The translations under genes were made by a program, and so were the position numbers. The notes below the pieces were generated by a model. That model made no database searches, had not been told where the DNA came from, and worked only from the letters and a program-made list of their open reading frames with translations. Positions 19,510-27,330 of a DNA stretch of 64,000 nt are shown piece by piece. Source of the stretch: Pirellulales bacterium (GTDB lineage Bacteria > Planctomycetota > Planctomycetia > Pirellulales > JAEUIK01); NCBI GenBank assembly GCA_019694435.1, contig JAIBBZ010000002.1:1-64000 (forward strand). The letters are read 5' to 3'. Numbering within the stretch: position 1 is the first letter of the stretch; every line of letters starts with the position of its first letter.

Positions 19510-21013
19510 ATGGGAATCGCGTCAAGCGCGGTTTCTCGTCGCTCAAGCATCCGGCGGGCGGGTGCAGATCGAGGCCTGCGGCTCGGTTACGACCGACGCG
19601 CCCGAGGCGGGCGTGCGCGGGCCGCACCCTGAATTGGGCCAGCGCCTGGCCGAGGCGCTCGACGAGCGGCGCGTACCGCGCAGCCTGCGCCGCAGGGCGC
19701 TGGTGGCGGTGAGCCGCGCGCAGGTCGACTTGCGGCAACTGACCCTGCCGCCGGCCAGCGATGCCGAACTGCCCGATCTGGTGCGGCTGCAGGCCGTGCG
19801 CGAGTTGTCGGCGGCGTCGGATTCGGCGCGGGTCGACTTCTATCCGCTGTCCACAGATCCGAGCGAACCGCGCGCGGTCCTGGCGACGGCCTTTTCGGCC
19901 GAAAGCCAGCAAGCGGCGCAGCTCGTCTGGAACCCGGCGGGTTTGGTGCCCGATCGATTGTTGCTGCGTCCGTTTGCGGCAGCCTCGTTGTTCCTGCGCC
20001 GCGGGCTGGGCACCGACAAGGTTTGCCTGCTGGTCGACGTGTTGTGCGACGAAGCCGACATGACGGTGATCCAGAACGGCCGCGTGGTCGTGTCGCGGTG
20101 CCTGCGGTTGCCGGCCGAAGACGACGACCCCGTGCCGCTCTTGGCCGAGATTCGCCGCACGATCCTGGCCGTGGCCAATCAGGGCGCGGCGCAGACCGTC
20201 GACGCGGTCTACGTGTTCGGCGATACGGCCGAGCAACAAGACCTGATCGACCGGCTCCGCGACAATCTCGAACAGCCGGTCGAATGCTGCGATCCGTTCG
20301 ACGAATGCGAGCTCGAGTCGCATGCGTTTGCTGATAGGGACGAGCGGCGCGGCCCCTACGCGGCATTGGTCGGCACGGTCTTCGACGCCGCCGAACGCAC
20401 GAGCGCAGGCATCGACTTCCTGCACCCGCGCCGCGCCCCCAAGCCTCCCAGCCGCCGGCGCCGAGTGGCGCTCGTGGGCGCCTTGGTCGGCTTTGCGGCG
20501 CTGTTCGTGGGCGTGAACATTTGGAGCCGGTTCGACGAACTCAACGACCAGATCGCCATGGCAGCGAAGCAGTCGAAAGAACTCGATAAGGCCGTCAAAC
20601 GGGCCGCCGAGGTCGAGGCCACCGTCGCCGCGATCGAGGCCTGGACCGCCGGCGACGTCACCTGGCTCGACGAACTCAACGATTTGTCGAACCGCTTTCC
20701 CAAGGCCCGCGACGCGGTCATGCTGCGGCTGACGATGAGCCGGGCCCCGGCCGGCGGCGGCACGATGGACATCGAGGGCCTGGTGCGGCATCCGCAGATC
20801 ATCGAGCGGATGGAGACCAGCCTCCGCGACGAGTTCCACGAGGTTCGCAGCAAGCGCGTGCAAGAGAGCGTGCAGGACAAGGCCTACACCTGGCAGTTCG
20901 AATCGTCGTTGTCGGTCGCGCGGCGCGATCGCGACGAATTTCTCGCCGCCGCTCGCCCGGCCACTGCGCCGCCGGCGGCCGAGGTGACCACCGCCCGACG
21001 CGAGGAGCCCTGA
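19487..21013 (+). CDS. PilM/GspL-type actin-fold protein fused to a PilN-like domain
   Basis: 508 residues. The start at 19487 lies inside the end of gspK and is preceded by GAGGAGG. Residues 1-290 resemble a PilM/GspL cytoplasmic ASKHA fold (start MPRYLAVEWESRQARFLVA; VSRAQVDLRQLTLPP; LLVDVLCDEADMTVIQNGR). A basic region and a single membrane helix at about 328-346 (RVALVGALVGFAALFVGV) precede a coiled-coil and a small periplasmic domain of PilN/GspL type. Known: GspL recruits GspE to the membrane; in type IV pili the same job is split between PilM and PilN. This single chain therefore matches GspL architecture with PilM/PilN-like sequence. The membership is clear; the exact label is a matter of naming. 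Confidence 0.82.
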   Translation: MPRYLAVEWESRQARFLVAQASGGRVQIEACGSVTTDAPEAGVRGPHPELGQRLAEALDERRVPRSLRRRALVAVSRAQVDLRQLTLPPASDAELPDLVRLQAVRELSAASDSARVDFYPLSTDPSEPRAVLATAFSAESQQAAQLVWNPAGLVPDRLLLRPFAAASLFLRRGLGTDKVCLLVDVLCDEADMTVIQNGRVVVSRCLRLPAEDDDPVPLLAEIRRTILAVANQGAAQTVDAVYVFGDTAEQQDLIDRLRDNLEQPVECCDPFDECELESHAFADRDERRGPYAALVGTVFDAAERTSAGIDFLHPRRAPKPPSRRRRVALVGALVGFAALFVGVNIWSRFDELNDQIAMAAKQSKELDKAVKRAAEVEATVAAIEAWTAGDVTWLDELNDLSNRFPKARDAVMLRLTMSRAPAGGGTMDIEGLVRHPQIIERMETSLRDEFHEVRSKRVQESVQDKAYTWQFESSLSVARRDRDEFLAAARPATAPPAAEVTTARREEP

Positions 21014-21016
21014 ACC

Positions 21017-21904
21017 ATGCAAAAGCGCGAAAAAATCCTGGCGGGGCTCGTCGGGGTGACGCTCCTGGTGGCCGTCGGCCCGTCGGTCTTCGACACCGTG
21101 CTCCAGCAGCCGCTCGACCAGCGCCGCGACAAGATCGCCAAGCTCGAAAACGACATCGCCAAAAAAACGCGGTTGATCGATCGCGCCAAAGCGGCCAACC
21201 GGCGCTTGCAGGCCTGGGAAGAACAGTCGCTGCCGACCGATACGGCCCGAGCCCGATCGGCGTATCAGAACTGGCTCTTGGAGCTGGTCGAGAACGCGGG
21301 CTTTGGACGGCCCAACGTCGACTCGGGCGAGATCGTCAACAAGCCGGGCACCTATGCCAAGATTCCGTTTACCGTTCGCGCGCAAGGCACGCTCGAGCAG
21401 CTCACGCGGTTCTTGCACGCCTTTTACAGCGCCGATCACTTGCACCAGATCCAACGGCTGGGCATCATGCCCATCTCGCATTCGAACGACCTGGAGTTGT
21501 CGCTGGCGATCGAGGCGCTGGTGCTGCCGGGCGGCAGCCGCAAGGAGCAGCTCAACCGCAAGCCGTCGAACCGTCTGGTCGGTACGACGATGGACGACTA
21601 CGAGCCCATCCTGCGGCGCAACCTGTTCGGCGAGGGCGGCGCCAGCTCGTTCGACGCGGCCGACTATGCCTTTTTGACGGCCATTCTCGACGTCAATGGC
21701 GCGCCCGAGGCCTGGCTCACCTTGCGCACCACGGGCGAAGTGCTCAAGCTGCACGAAGGCGACGAGTTCGAGGTCGGCCAGTTCCGCGGCCGCATCGCCG
21801 AGGTGCTGTCGCAGGATATCGTCGTCAAGTCGGACGACGAGCGCTGGCTGTTGACGCTCGGCGAAAACCTCAGCCAGGCCACGGCCCTGCCGCCGGAATT
21901 TTAG
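21017..21904 (+). CDS. PilO/GspM-like protein with a GspC-like C-terminal domain
   Basis: 295 residues, starting 4 bases after the previous stop with GAGGAG as ribosome site. Membrane helix at about 8-28, then a coiled-coil (LENDIAKKTRLIDRAKAANRRLQAWEEQ) and a ferredoxin-like domain with the PilO/GspM pattern VRAQGTLEQLTRFLHAFY. From about residue 195, RRNLFGEGG is followed by a compact beta domain (LTAILDVNGAPEAWL...VLKLHEGDEFEVGQFRGRI...LTLGENL). This resembles the NLFG plus homology-region domain of GspC. Known: GspM partners GspL, and GspC links the inner membrane to secretin N0. The fusion would place both in one chain. It is the last gene of the operon. Confidence 0.75.
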   Translation: MQKREKILAGLVGVTLLVAVGPSVFDTVLQQPLDQRRDKIAKLENDIAKKTRLIDRAKAANRRLQAWEEQSLPTDTARARSAYQNWLLELVENAGFGRPNVDSGEIVNKPGTYAKIPFTVRAQGTLEQLTRFLHAFYSADHLHQIQRLGIMPISHSNDLELSLAIEALVLPGGSRKEQLNRKPSNRLVGTTMDDYEPILRRNLFGEGGASSFDAADYAFLTAILDVNGAPEAWLTLRTTGEVLKLHEGDEFEVGQFRGRIAEVLSQDIVVKSDDERWLLTLGENLSQATALPPEF

Positions 21905-21947
21905 GCGGCGGCCAGGCTCGGCTCCGCGACCGGGGGCCGCAGGCACG

Positions 21948-22706
21948 TCAATCCTGCCATTCGCCTGCGATCAGTTCGCCAGCGCGGCGCAGCAAAGGTA
22001 CATGCATGACCGTTGCCGGGTCGAGCAGGAGCACGCGATCCGGCGCGGCGAGTTCGATCTTCAATTGTGCGACTTCGGCGGCGACCTTGTCGGTTACCTC
22101 CTCCAAGGTCCTCAATTCGTCTTCTAGTTGCTGGCCATGAGTCGTATCTGGACCGACCGTGTCCAGCTTTTTTCGTAGCGAGGCGATTTCCGAGCGATTC
22201 TTCTGCAAGACATCTTCGAGCTTCGTGTACTTCATGTCCTTGACGAGCCGTTCCTGGCCGACAACCTCTTTGAGATACGCCCGGACGACACCATCGACGA
22301 TCGTCCGGATCGCCGTCGGGTCGTCACCGGCCATCGTGACACGCATCAATTGACCGTCGCCGGGGAACTCGGCCTTGATGTGCGCACGGAGAAACTGGAC
22401 CTGGTCTTTCTGCGCTTTCAGCAGCGGCAACTGGCCCAGCCTCGGATCCCTCAGGGCAACGTTGAGCACGAAGGGGTTTGTGACCATCACGGTTTGTGAA
22501 TGTTTGAACCGTTGGAATTCGTCGACGGGGACGCGCTCGAGAAACAGGACAGCCGGCGGCGTCAGCTCTGCACGCAGCCAGCTTTCAGCCTTGTAGGGAG
22601 GGCCATAGTGAAACTTCGCGCCGGCGGCGACCATGCCGCTCACGAAGATGGCTACGGCCAACAGTAACCAGCTCGACCAGCGCAGCACCGTGTGAGTTGT
22701 CGACAT
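21948..22706 (-). CDS. Short chain-length-determinant (Wzz)-like membrane protein
   Basis: 252 residues from ATG 22706; upstream in-frame codons encode Pro/Arg-rich junk-like sequence. Membrane helix near 13-33, then a periplasmic domain with AESWLRAELTPPAVLFLE, NPFVLNVALRDPRLGQLPLLKAQKD and FLRAHIKAEFPGDGQLMRVTMAGDDP. This is the pattern of the N-terminal half of polysaccharide co-polymerases. A short coiled-coil and the end motif ELAAPDRVLLLDPA follow. The same segments occur in order in the gene at 22859-24238, so the two are paralogues, but the long central coiled-coil is missing here. No second C-terminal membrane helix or tyrosine kinase domain. Function in exopolysaccharide length or export is a family inference. 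Confidence 0.72.
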   Translation of the reverse strand: MSTTHTVLRWSSWLLLAVAIFVSGMVAAGAKFHYGPPYKAESWLRAELTPPAVLFLERVPVDEFQRFKHSQTVMVTNPFVLNVALRDPRLGQLPLLKAQKDQVQFLRAHIKAEFPGDGQLMRVTMAGDDPTAIRTIVDGVVRAYLKEVVGQERLVKDMKYTKLEDVLQKNRSEIASLRKKLDTVGPDTTHGQQLEDELRTLEEVTDKVAAEVAQLKIELAAPDRVLLLDPATVMHVPLLRRAGELIAGEWQD

Positions 22707-22740
22707 GATTTGCCGCCCTCGAGGAGTTGACCGGATGGCA

Positions 22741-22825
22741 CTGCGAGGTGCCGTGTGTCTGAAGCCTGTCTGGACCCCCGGCGAGCCGGTTGGGGGGTGG
22801 AAACGACTCGCCGGGGGCCTCGCAG
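22741..22825 (-). repeat. Nested inverted repeats between the two Wzz-like genes
   Basis: Outer arms CTGCGAGG (22741-22748) and CCTCGCAG (22818-22825) enclose inner arms CCCCCGGCGAG (22775-22785) and CTCGCCGGGGG (22807-22817). The inner pair is a perfect 11-bp stem with a 21-base loop, and the two right-hand arms abut. As intercistronic RNA this would fold stably. It lacks a U-run, so it is not a classical terminator; an attenuator or RNA-stability element is possible. Confidence 0.5.
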
Positions 22826-22858
22826 CGTCGGGCGCTCGCCGTGCCCCCTGCCCGTTTC

Positions 22859-24238
22859 CTAGCGGCGAGTCAGACGTTCCCACAGCCCGCGGTCGCGCGC
22901 CCGGGCCGGACTGAGCAATCGCACGCGATCGGGGGCATCGAGTTCGACCTGGAGCGAGCCCACCTGCGCCGCAAGCCTGGCGTATGTTTCTTCAAGCTGG
23001 TGCAGCTCGGTTTGCTTTGCCAACAACGCTCCGGAATTCTTCGTCAGCTGGGCGACCTGCTCCTGCATCGCGGCCAGCCGCTCGTGGCCGCGCCTGAGAG
23101 CGTCTTGGCGCAGTCGCAGCTCGACGCTGTAGTTATCCAGCTCGTTCTGCGCCTCGGTAACCAACGCCTGCTTTTCCAGAGCGACCAACTCGGCTCGTGC
23201 AACAGCGCGCAATTGCTGCTTTTCGTCTTTTAGTTGTTTGATCCGCGCCCGATGCGTCTCGATGACGCGCTTCGCTGCGATGGAGTCGACTCGGCTGGAC
23301 GATTCGCGACCGTCGAGCTGCACGGTCAGGTCGGTGAGCTCTTTTTCGAGTAACGCATAGTCGGGATTGTCGCGTAACCACGCGGTTATCTTCTGGTCGT
23401 CGATGGAAGGCTCTTTCGAATTCGCCGTGTCCAGTTTTGATTGCGATCGCCCGATCTGCAGCTCCAGGTCGTTGACGTGCCGTTGAGCGACGATGAGCTC
23501 CTCGTGGGCCGCCAACAGGTCGCGATCGAGGGCTGCGAGCTTGCGCCGCGCCGCCTCGCTCGAACCGGAACCGGTCGCCGCGGCCAACCTTTCGATCTTG
23601 TCCCGCATCGCCGTGATCTCTTCGAGGTTCTTCCGCAGGACGTCGTTCAACTTGGTCAGCAGCGTGCCCTTGACCAGCCGTTCCTGGCTGATCACTTCCT
23701 TTTGATAGGCCACGCAGACCGCACCGACGATCGCTTCGAGCTGCTGGGGGTCGCCGCCGCGCATCGCGATGCGCATCAACATCCCGTCGTCGGGAAACGT
23801 GACCGAGAGCTGCTCTTGCAGAAAGGCAACCTTGTCCTTTTGTGCCGCGATCGCTGGCAGCCTGGCCACCTCGGCGTTGCGCAGCGCTGCTGCCAGCACC
23901 AGCGGCGTGCGGATCAAGCTCGCCTGCGAACGGCAGTAGATCTGGAACTCGGCCGGGTCCATGGACGGGTCCGTCGCCGCGCCGGGCGGTGACGGCTCGA
24001 TCCGAAACCAGGCCACGGCCTCGTGCGATTTGTCCAGCGGCATCTCCCCGCCGGCCAGCCAATAGCCGCCCAGGAATGCCCCAGCGACGGCGAAAATCAG
24101 CAGCGCCAGCGTCGACAGACGCACCCGGCCGCGCCGGTTGCCTGCCCCGGAGGCGTGAGTAAGCCCGCTGCGGACGGAGGGCCGATCGATGTGGTGGGTC
24201 CCGATAGCTCGGACGCGGGGCGCAAGGCGATGGGCCAT
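22859..24238 (-). CDS. Chain-length-determinant (Wzz)-like protein with long coiled-coil
   Basis: 459 residues. I prefer ATG 24238 over 24262 because GAGGAGA sits six bases before it. Basic N-terminus, membrane helix at about 42-62, then a Wzz-type periplasmic domain (AEFQIYCRSQASLIRTPLVLAAALRN; FPDDGMLMRIAMRGGDP; VAYQKEVISQERLVKGTLLTKLNDVLRKN). About 200 residues of heptad-rich coiled-coil follow, ending with LQVELDAPDRVRLLSPARA. Known: polysaccharide co-polymerases have two membrane helices flanking such a coil. Here the second helix is not evident and there is no BY-kinase. The shorter paralogue follows 152 bases downstream, probably in the same transcript. Confidence 0.75.
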   Translation of the reverse strand: MAHRLAPRVRAIGTHHIDRPSVRSGLTHASGAGNRRGRVRLSTLALLIFAVAGAFLGGYWLAGGEMPLDKSHEAVAWFRIEPSPPGAATDPSMDPAEFQIYCRSQASLIRTPLVLAAALRNAEVARLPAIAAQKDKVAFLQEQLSVTFPDDGMLMRIAMRGGDPQQLEAIVGAVCVAYQKEVISQERLVKGTLLTKLNDVLRKNLEEITAMRDKIERLAAATGSGSSEAARRKLAALDRDLLAAHEELIVAQRHVNDLELQIGRSQSKLDTANSKEPSIDDQKITAWLRDNPDYALLEKELTDLTVQLDGRESSSRVDSIAAKRVIETHRARIKQLKDEKQQLRAVARAELVALEKQALVTEAQNELDNYSVELRLRQDALRRGHERLAAMQEQVAQLTKNSGALLAKQTELHQLEETYARLAAQVGSLQVELDAPDRVRLLSPARARDRGLWERLTRR

Positions 24239-24558
24239 GGCCGATCTCCTCAAGTGAGTCACGTGGTCAGGTCAACCGAAAAATCAGCGCAACACGACGA
24301 CAGCAAACTGTCCGCACGGTTGCGCCCGGTTGCCCGAGCCAGACGACGGGACCCACCCCGCATGGCGCGAAAGTTAAGCGATGAAGGGAGGGAGAATCAA
24401 GAAAATTCCGCCGGGCTTTCCCATCCTGGCGTTAAGTGCCAAACAAGACCGACAAAATTTGACGGGCCGAGAAAGAACCCTTTATACTGCCGAGGTTTGG
24501 CGCTATGCGGCGCCCTGCCCTCGCCTGGCCCCCTGCCCACCTGTTGCGGAGCGCAACC
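24239..24558. other. Divergent intergenic region with a strong plus-strand promoter
   Basis: 320 bases between the Wzz-like gene (-) and the DUF1501 gene (+). The promoter at 24459-24488 is its clearest element. No further gene is visible. Confidence 0.6.
24459..24488 (+). promoter_or_regulatory. Near-consensus sigma70-type promoter for the DUF1501 gene
   Basis: TTGACG (24459-24464), an 18-base spacer, TATACT (24483-24488). Both hexamers match consensus at five of six positions, in a locally AT-richer stretch. The start of transcription would be near 24495, giving a leader of about 65 bases before ATG 24559. This is the best housekeeping-type promoter I found in the window. Confidence 0.65.
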
Positions 24559-26028
24559 ATGCTTGTCATTCCCGGCCGCACGACGAAGGACACCTGCGAC
24601 GGCATCACGCGGCGCGAACTGCTGCGGATCGGCGGGCTGGGCACGATGGGCATCAGCCTGGCCAATGTCTTGCGCCTGCAGGCCACGGCCCGCGCCAGCG
24701 AAGGCGGTCAGCAGACCGGCGGTCCCGGTTGGAACAAGGCCAAGAGCGTGATCCTCGTCTACCTGCAAGGTGGACCGAGCCATTTGGATCTGTGGGACCC
24801 GAAGCCGAACGTGCCCGACAACGTCAAGAGCATGTTCGCGCCGATCGCCACGAAGGTGCCGGGGCTGGAAGTCACCGAGCTGATGCCGCGGCTGGCCGAG
24901 GTCGTCGATCGCGCGACGATGATCCGTTCGATGAGCTATACGCCCATCGGTCTGTTCAACCACACGGCCGCCATCTACCAGATGCTCACCGGCTACACGG
25001 CCGACAAGGTCAGCCCGTCGGGCCAGTTGGAACCGCCGAGCCCGAAGGATTTCCCGAACGTCGGCTCGAACATCATCCGGCTCAAGCCGCCGGCGGAGCC
25101 GATGCTGCCGTTTGTCATGCTGCCGCGGCCGTTGCAAGAGAGCAACGTCGTCGGCAAGGCAGGCACCGCCGGGTTCCTGGGTCGGGCGTACGACCCTTAC
25201 TATCTCTACCCGCCCGGCGACGACATGGACATGAACAAGATGGACCGCGTGCGGGTCGACGACCTGCAGTTGCGGCCCGAGGTCAGCTCCGCCCGGCTCG
25301 AACGCCGTGCGCGGCTGCGCGACCTGATCAACGACGGCATGCCGGCCGTCGAAAAGGCCGTGAAGAAATACGACGTCGACGCGTACTACGATCAGGCCTT
25401 GGGGCTGATCATCTCGGGCCGTGCCCGCGAGGCTTTCGATCTGACCAAGGAATCGAACGAAACGCGCGAAAGCTATGGCCGCAACACGTTCGGGCAGAGC
25501 TTGCTGCTGGCGCGGCGCCTGGTCGAGGCCGGCACGCGGTTCGTCGAAGTCAACTGGCCGAAGATCGCCAACAGCGACAACCACTCGTTCGACGTCCACA
25601 CCGGGCTCTCGCAACGCATGAAAACGCAGTGCGCCCCGATGCTCGACGCGGGCCTGGCCGGCCTGATCGCCGATCTCGACCAGCGCGGCCTGTTGGACGA
25701 GACGCTGGTCGTGGCGGTGGGCGAATTCGGTCGCAGCCCGAAGCGCGGCGTCAGCACCTCGGGCAACAACAACACCGACGACGGCCGCGACCACTGGCCC
25801 TATTGCTACACGGCCGTGGTGGCCGGGGCGGGCGTGCGCCGGGGTTTGGTGTATGGCAAGTCGGACGCGACCGGCTCGGCCCCGGTCGAATCGCCGGTCC
25901 ACCCCTGCGACCTGCTGGCCACGATCTATCACAGCGTCGGCATCGTGCCGGACACGGTGGTCTACAACCACCTGAACCAGCCCCGCGAGCTGGTCAAGGG
26001 GAACGTGATCTCGGGCATTCTGGCCTAA
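24559..26028 (+). CDS. DUF1501 family protein with twin-arginine-type leader
   Basis: 489 residues. The start is the ATG at 24559, preceded by GCGGAG. Near the N-terminus [22 protein letters not shown] is a Tat-like signal. The body carries DUF1501 hallmarks: [83 protein letters not shown] and [10 protein letters not shown]. Known: DUF1501 proteins belong to the alkaline-phosphatase/sulfatase-like superfamily, occur in large numbers in planctomycetes and are usually paired with a DUF1553/DUF1549 protein. No such partner is adjacent here. The conserved His/Asp residues suggest metal binding, but the substrate is unknown. Confidence 0.9.
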   Translation: MLVIPGRTTKDTCDGITRRELLRIGGLGTMGISLANVLRLQATARASEGGQQTGGPGWNKAKSVILVYLQGGPSHLDLWDPKPNVPDNVKSMFAPIATKVPGLEVTELMPRLAEVVDRATMIRSMSYTPIGLFNHTAAIYQMLTGYTADKVSPSGQLEPPSPKDFPNVGSNIIRLKPPAEPMLPFVMLPRPLQESNVVGKAGTAGFLGRAYDPYYLYPPGDDMDMNKMDRVRVDDLQLRPEVSSARLERRARLRDLINDGMPAVEKAVKKYDVDAYYDQALGLIISGRAREAFDLTKESNETRESYGRNTFGQSLLLARRLVEAGTRFVEVNWPKIANSDNHSFDVHTGLSQRMKTQCAPMLDAGLAGLIADLDQRGLLDETLVVAVGEFGRSPKRGVSTSGNNNTDDGRDHWPYCYTAVVAGAGVRRGLVYGKSDATGSAPVESPVHPCDLLATIYHSVGIVPDTVVYNHLNQPRELVKGNVISGILA

Positions 26029-26041
26029 CGCGCCGCTCAAA

Positions 26042-26083
26042 CAAGGCCGAAAACCGCCCGGGCGGCCGGGGGCTTCGGCCTTG
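26042..26083 (+). terminator. Branched GC-rich hairpin after the DUF1501 gene
   Basis: CAAGGCCGAA (26042-26051) pairs perfectly with TTCGGCCTTG (26074-26083), and the loop holds the self-complementary CCGCCCGGGCGG. A short GGGCTTTGCT follows, so the U-tract is weak. It lies 14 bases after the stop and is probably a terminator. Confidence 0.5.
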
Positions 26084-26230
26084 GGCTTTGCTAGCTTCAA
26101 GCGCCGTTTTGCGCTGGGCGGTAACTTGCACGGGCGCCCGCCGCGTTCCACAATGTGCGCCGCTGTGGAGCGTGTAAATTCCCCGCGCAACTTTGCGCAT
26201 GATCCCCAAGTTTCAGTGGAGAGTACGAGT

Positions 26231-27226
26231 ATGTGGCGACAAGCGAACGCCGGGTTGGCGCTGGCGTTGGTGCTGATCGTGGGCGTGGGCAACTGGGCCG
26301 GCGCCGAAGAAGGCGACAAGCCTGAAACGATCACCGACGTCTCGAAGGCCGGGCCCGACTATCAGATGCAAGGCGAATACGAAGGCGCCTTCGACATCGG
26401 CGACGGAAACACGCAGAGCTTCGGCATGCATGTGATTTCCCTGGGCGACAACAAGTTTCATGGCGTGGGCTACGTGGGCGGCCTGCCCGGCGCGGGCTGG
26501 GACGGCTTCACGCGGATCGAGGTCGACGGCGAGCTGGCCGACGGCGAGGTCAAGTTCATGGCCAACGAAGGCAGCGCCACGCTCAAGGACGGCGAAGTCA
26601 TCGTCGCCGGTCCCGACGGCGCCGAGATCGGCAAGCTGAAGAAGGTCGAACGCAAGAGCGAAACGCTCGGCATGGCCCCGCCCGAAGGCGCGATCGTGTT
26701 GTTCGACGGCAAGAATGCCGACGCCTGGGAAGGCGGCAAGGTGGCGGACGGCCTGCTCAGCGGCGGCTGCAAGAGCAAGCAGAAGTTTCAGGACTTCACG
26801 CTGCACGTCGAATTCCGCACGCCGTACATGCCCTCGGCCCGCGGCCAGGCCCGCGGCAACAGCGGCGTCTACGTGCAGGATCGTTACGAAGTGCAAGTCC
26901 TCGATTCGTTCGGCCTGGAAGGGTTGAACAACGAGTGCGGTGGCATCTACTCGCTCAAAGATCCGCGCGAGAACATGTGCTACCCGCCGCTCACCTGGCA
27001 GACGTACGACATCGACTTCACCGCCGCCAAATTTGACGGCGACAAGAAGACCGCCAACGCGACAATCACCTGCCGCCACAACGGCGTGATCATCTACGAG
27101 AACTACGAGCTGCAGAAGGAAACCCCCGGCGGCCAGCCCGAAAGCGCCGCGGCCGGGCAGATCCAGTTGCAGGACCACGGCAACCCGGTCGTGTACCGCA
27201 ACATCTGGATCGTCGAAAAGAAGTAG
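26231..27226 (+). CDS. Secreted DUF1080 (3-keto-disaccharide hydrolase-like) protein
   Basis: 331 residues from ATG 26231, with GGAGAG about 9 bases upstream and a clean signal peptide (residues 1-24, ending GNWAGA). After a domain with repeated GxY/VxGLPGAGWDGF elements, the DUF1080 jelly-roll runs from about 155 to the end: IVLFDGKNADAWEGG, FTLHVEFRTPYMP, RGNSGVYVQDRYEVQVLDSFG, NECGGIYSLKDP and WQTYDIDFTAAKF. These are the family signatures. Known: DUF1080 is a concanavalin-like fold linked to 3-keto-glycoside hydrolysis and widespread in planctomycetes. A strong terminator follows, and a paralogue lies immediately downstream. Confidence 0.9.
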   Translation: MWRQANAGLALALVLIVGVGNWAGAEEGDKPETITDVSKAGPDYQMQGEYEGAFDIGDGNTQSFGMHVISLGDNKFHGVGYVGGLPGAGWDGFTRIEVDGELADGEVKFMANEGSATLKDGEVIVAGPDGAEIGKLKKVERKSETLGMAPPEGAIVLFDGKNADAWEGGKVADGLLSGGCKSKQKFQDFTLHVEFRTPYMPSARGQARGNSGVYVQDRYEVQVLDSFGLEGLNNECGGIYSLKDPRENMCYPPLTWQTYDIDFTAAKFDGDKKTANATITCRHNGVIIYENYELQKETPGGQPESAAAGQIQLQDHGNPVVYRNIWIVEKK

Positions 27227-27252
27227 TCGCTCGAGCGACTGAATGCATCGGT

Positions 27253-27298
27253 GACCTGTTGCCGGCGCCGGGCGGCGCCGGCAACAGGTCTTTTCTTT
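27253..27298 (+). terminator. Strong intrinsic terminator between the two DUF1080 genes
   Basis: Perfect 17-bp arms (27253-27269 and 27274-27290) around a GGGC loop, followed by TTTTCTTT. This is a textbook Rho-independent terminator. It ends only 32 bases before the ATG of the next gene, which is unusual. Confidence 0.9.
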
Positions 27299-27330
27299 GG
27301 TCGCCATTCGAACCGGAGCCAGGGCCTGTC

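Noticed and set aside
19331-21946. 871-codon minus-strand frame across the GspL- and GspM-like genes
   Set aside because: The plus strand shows coherent membrane and coiled-coil architecture with good ribosome sites; the minus frame has neither.
24397-26334. 645-codon minus-strand frame opposite the DUF1501 gene
   Set aside because: Low-information Arg/His/Val/Asp-rich shadow; DUF1501 motifs are on the plus strand.
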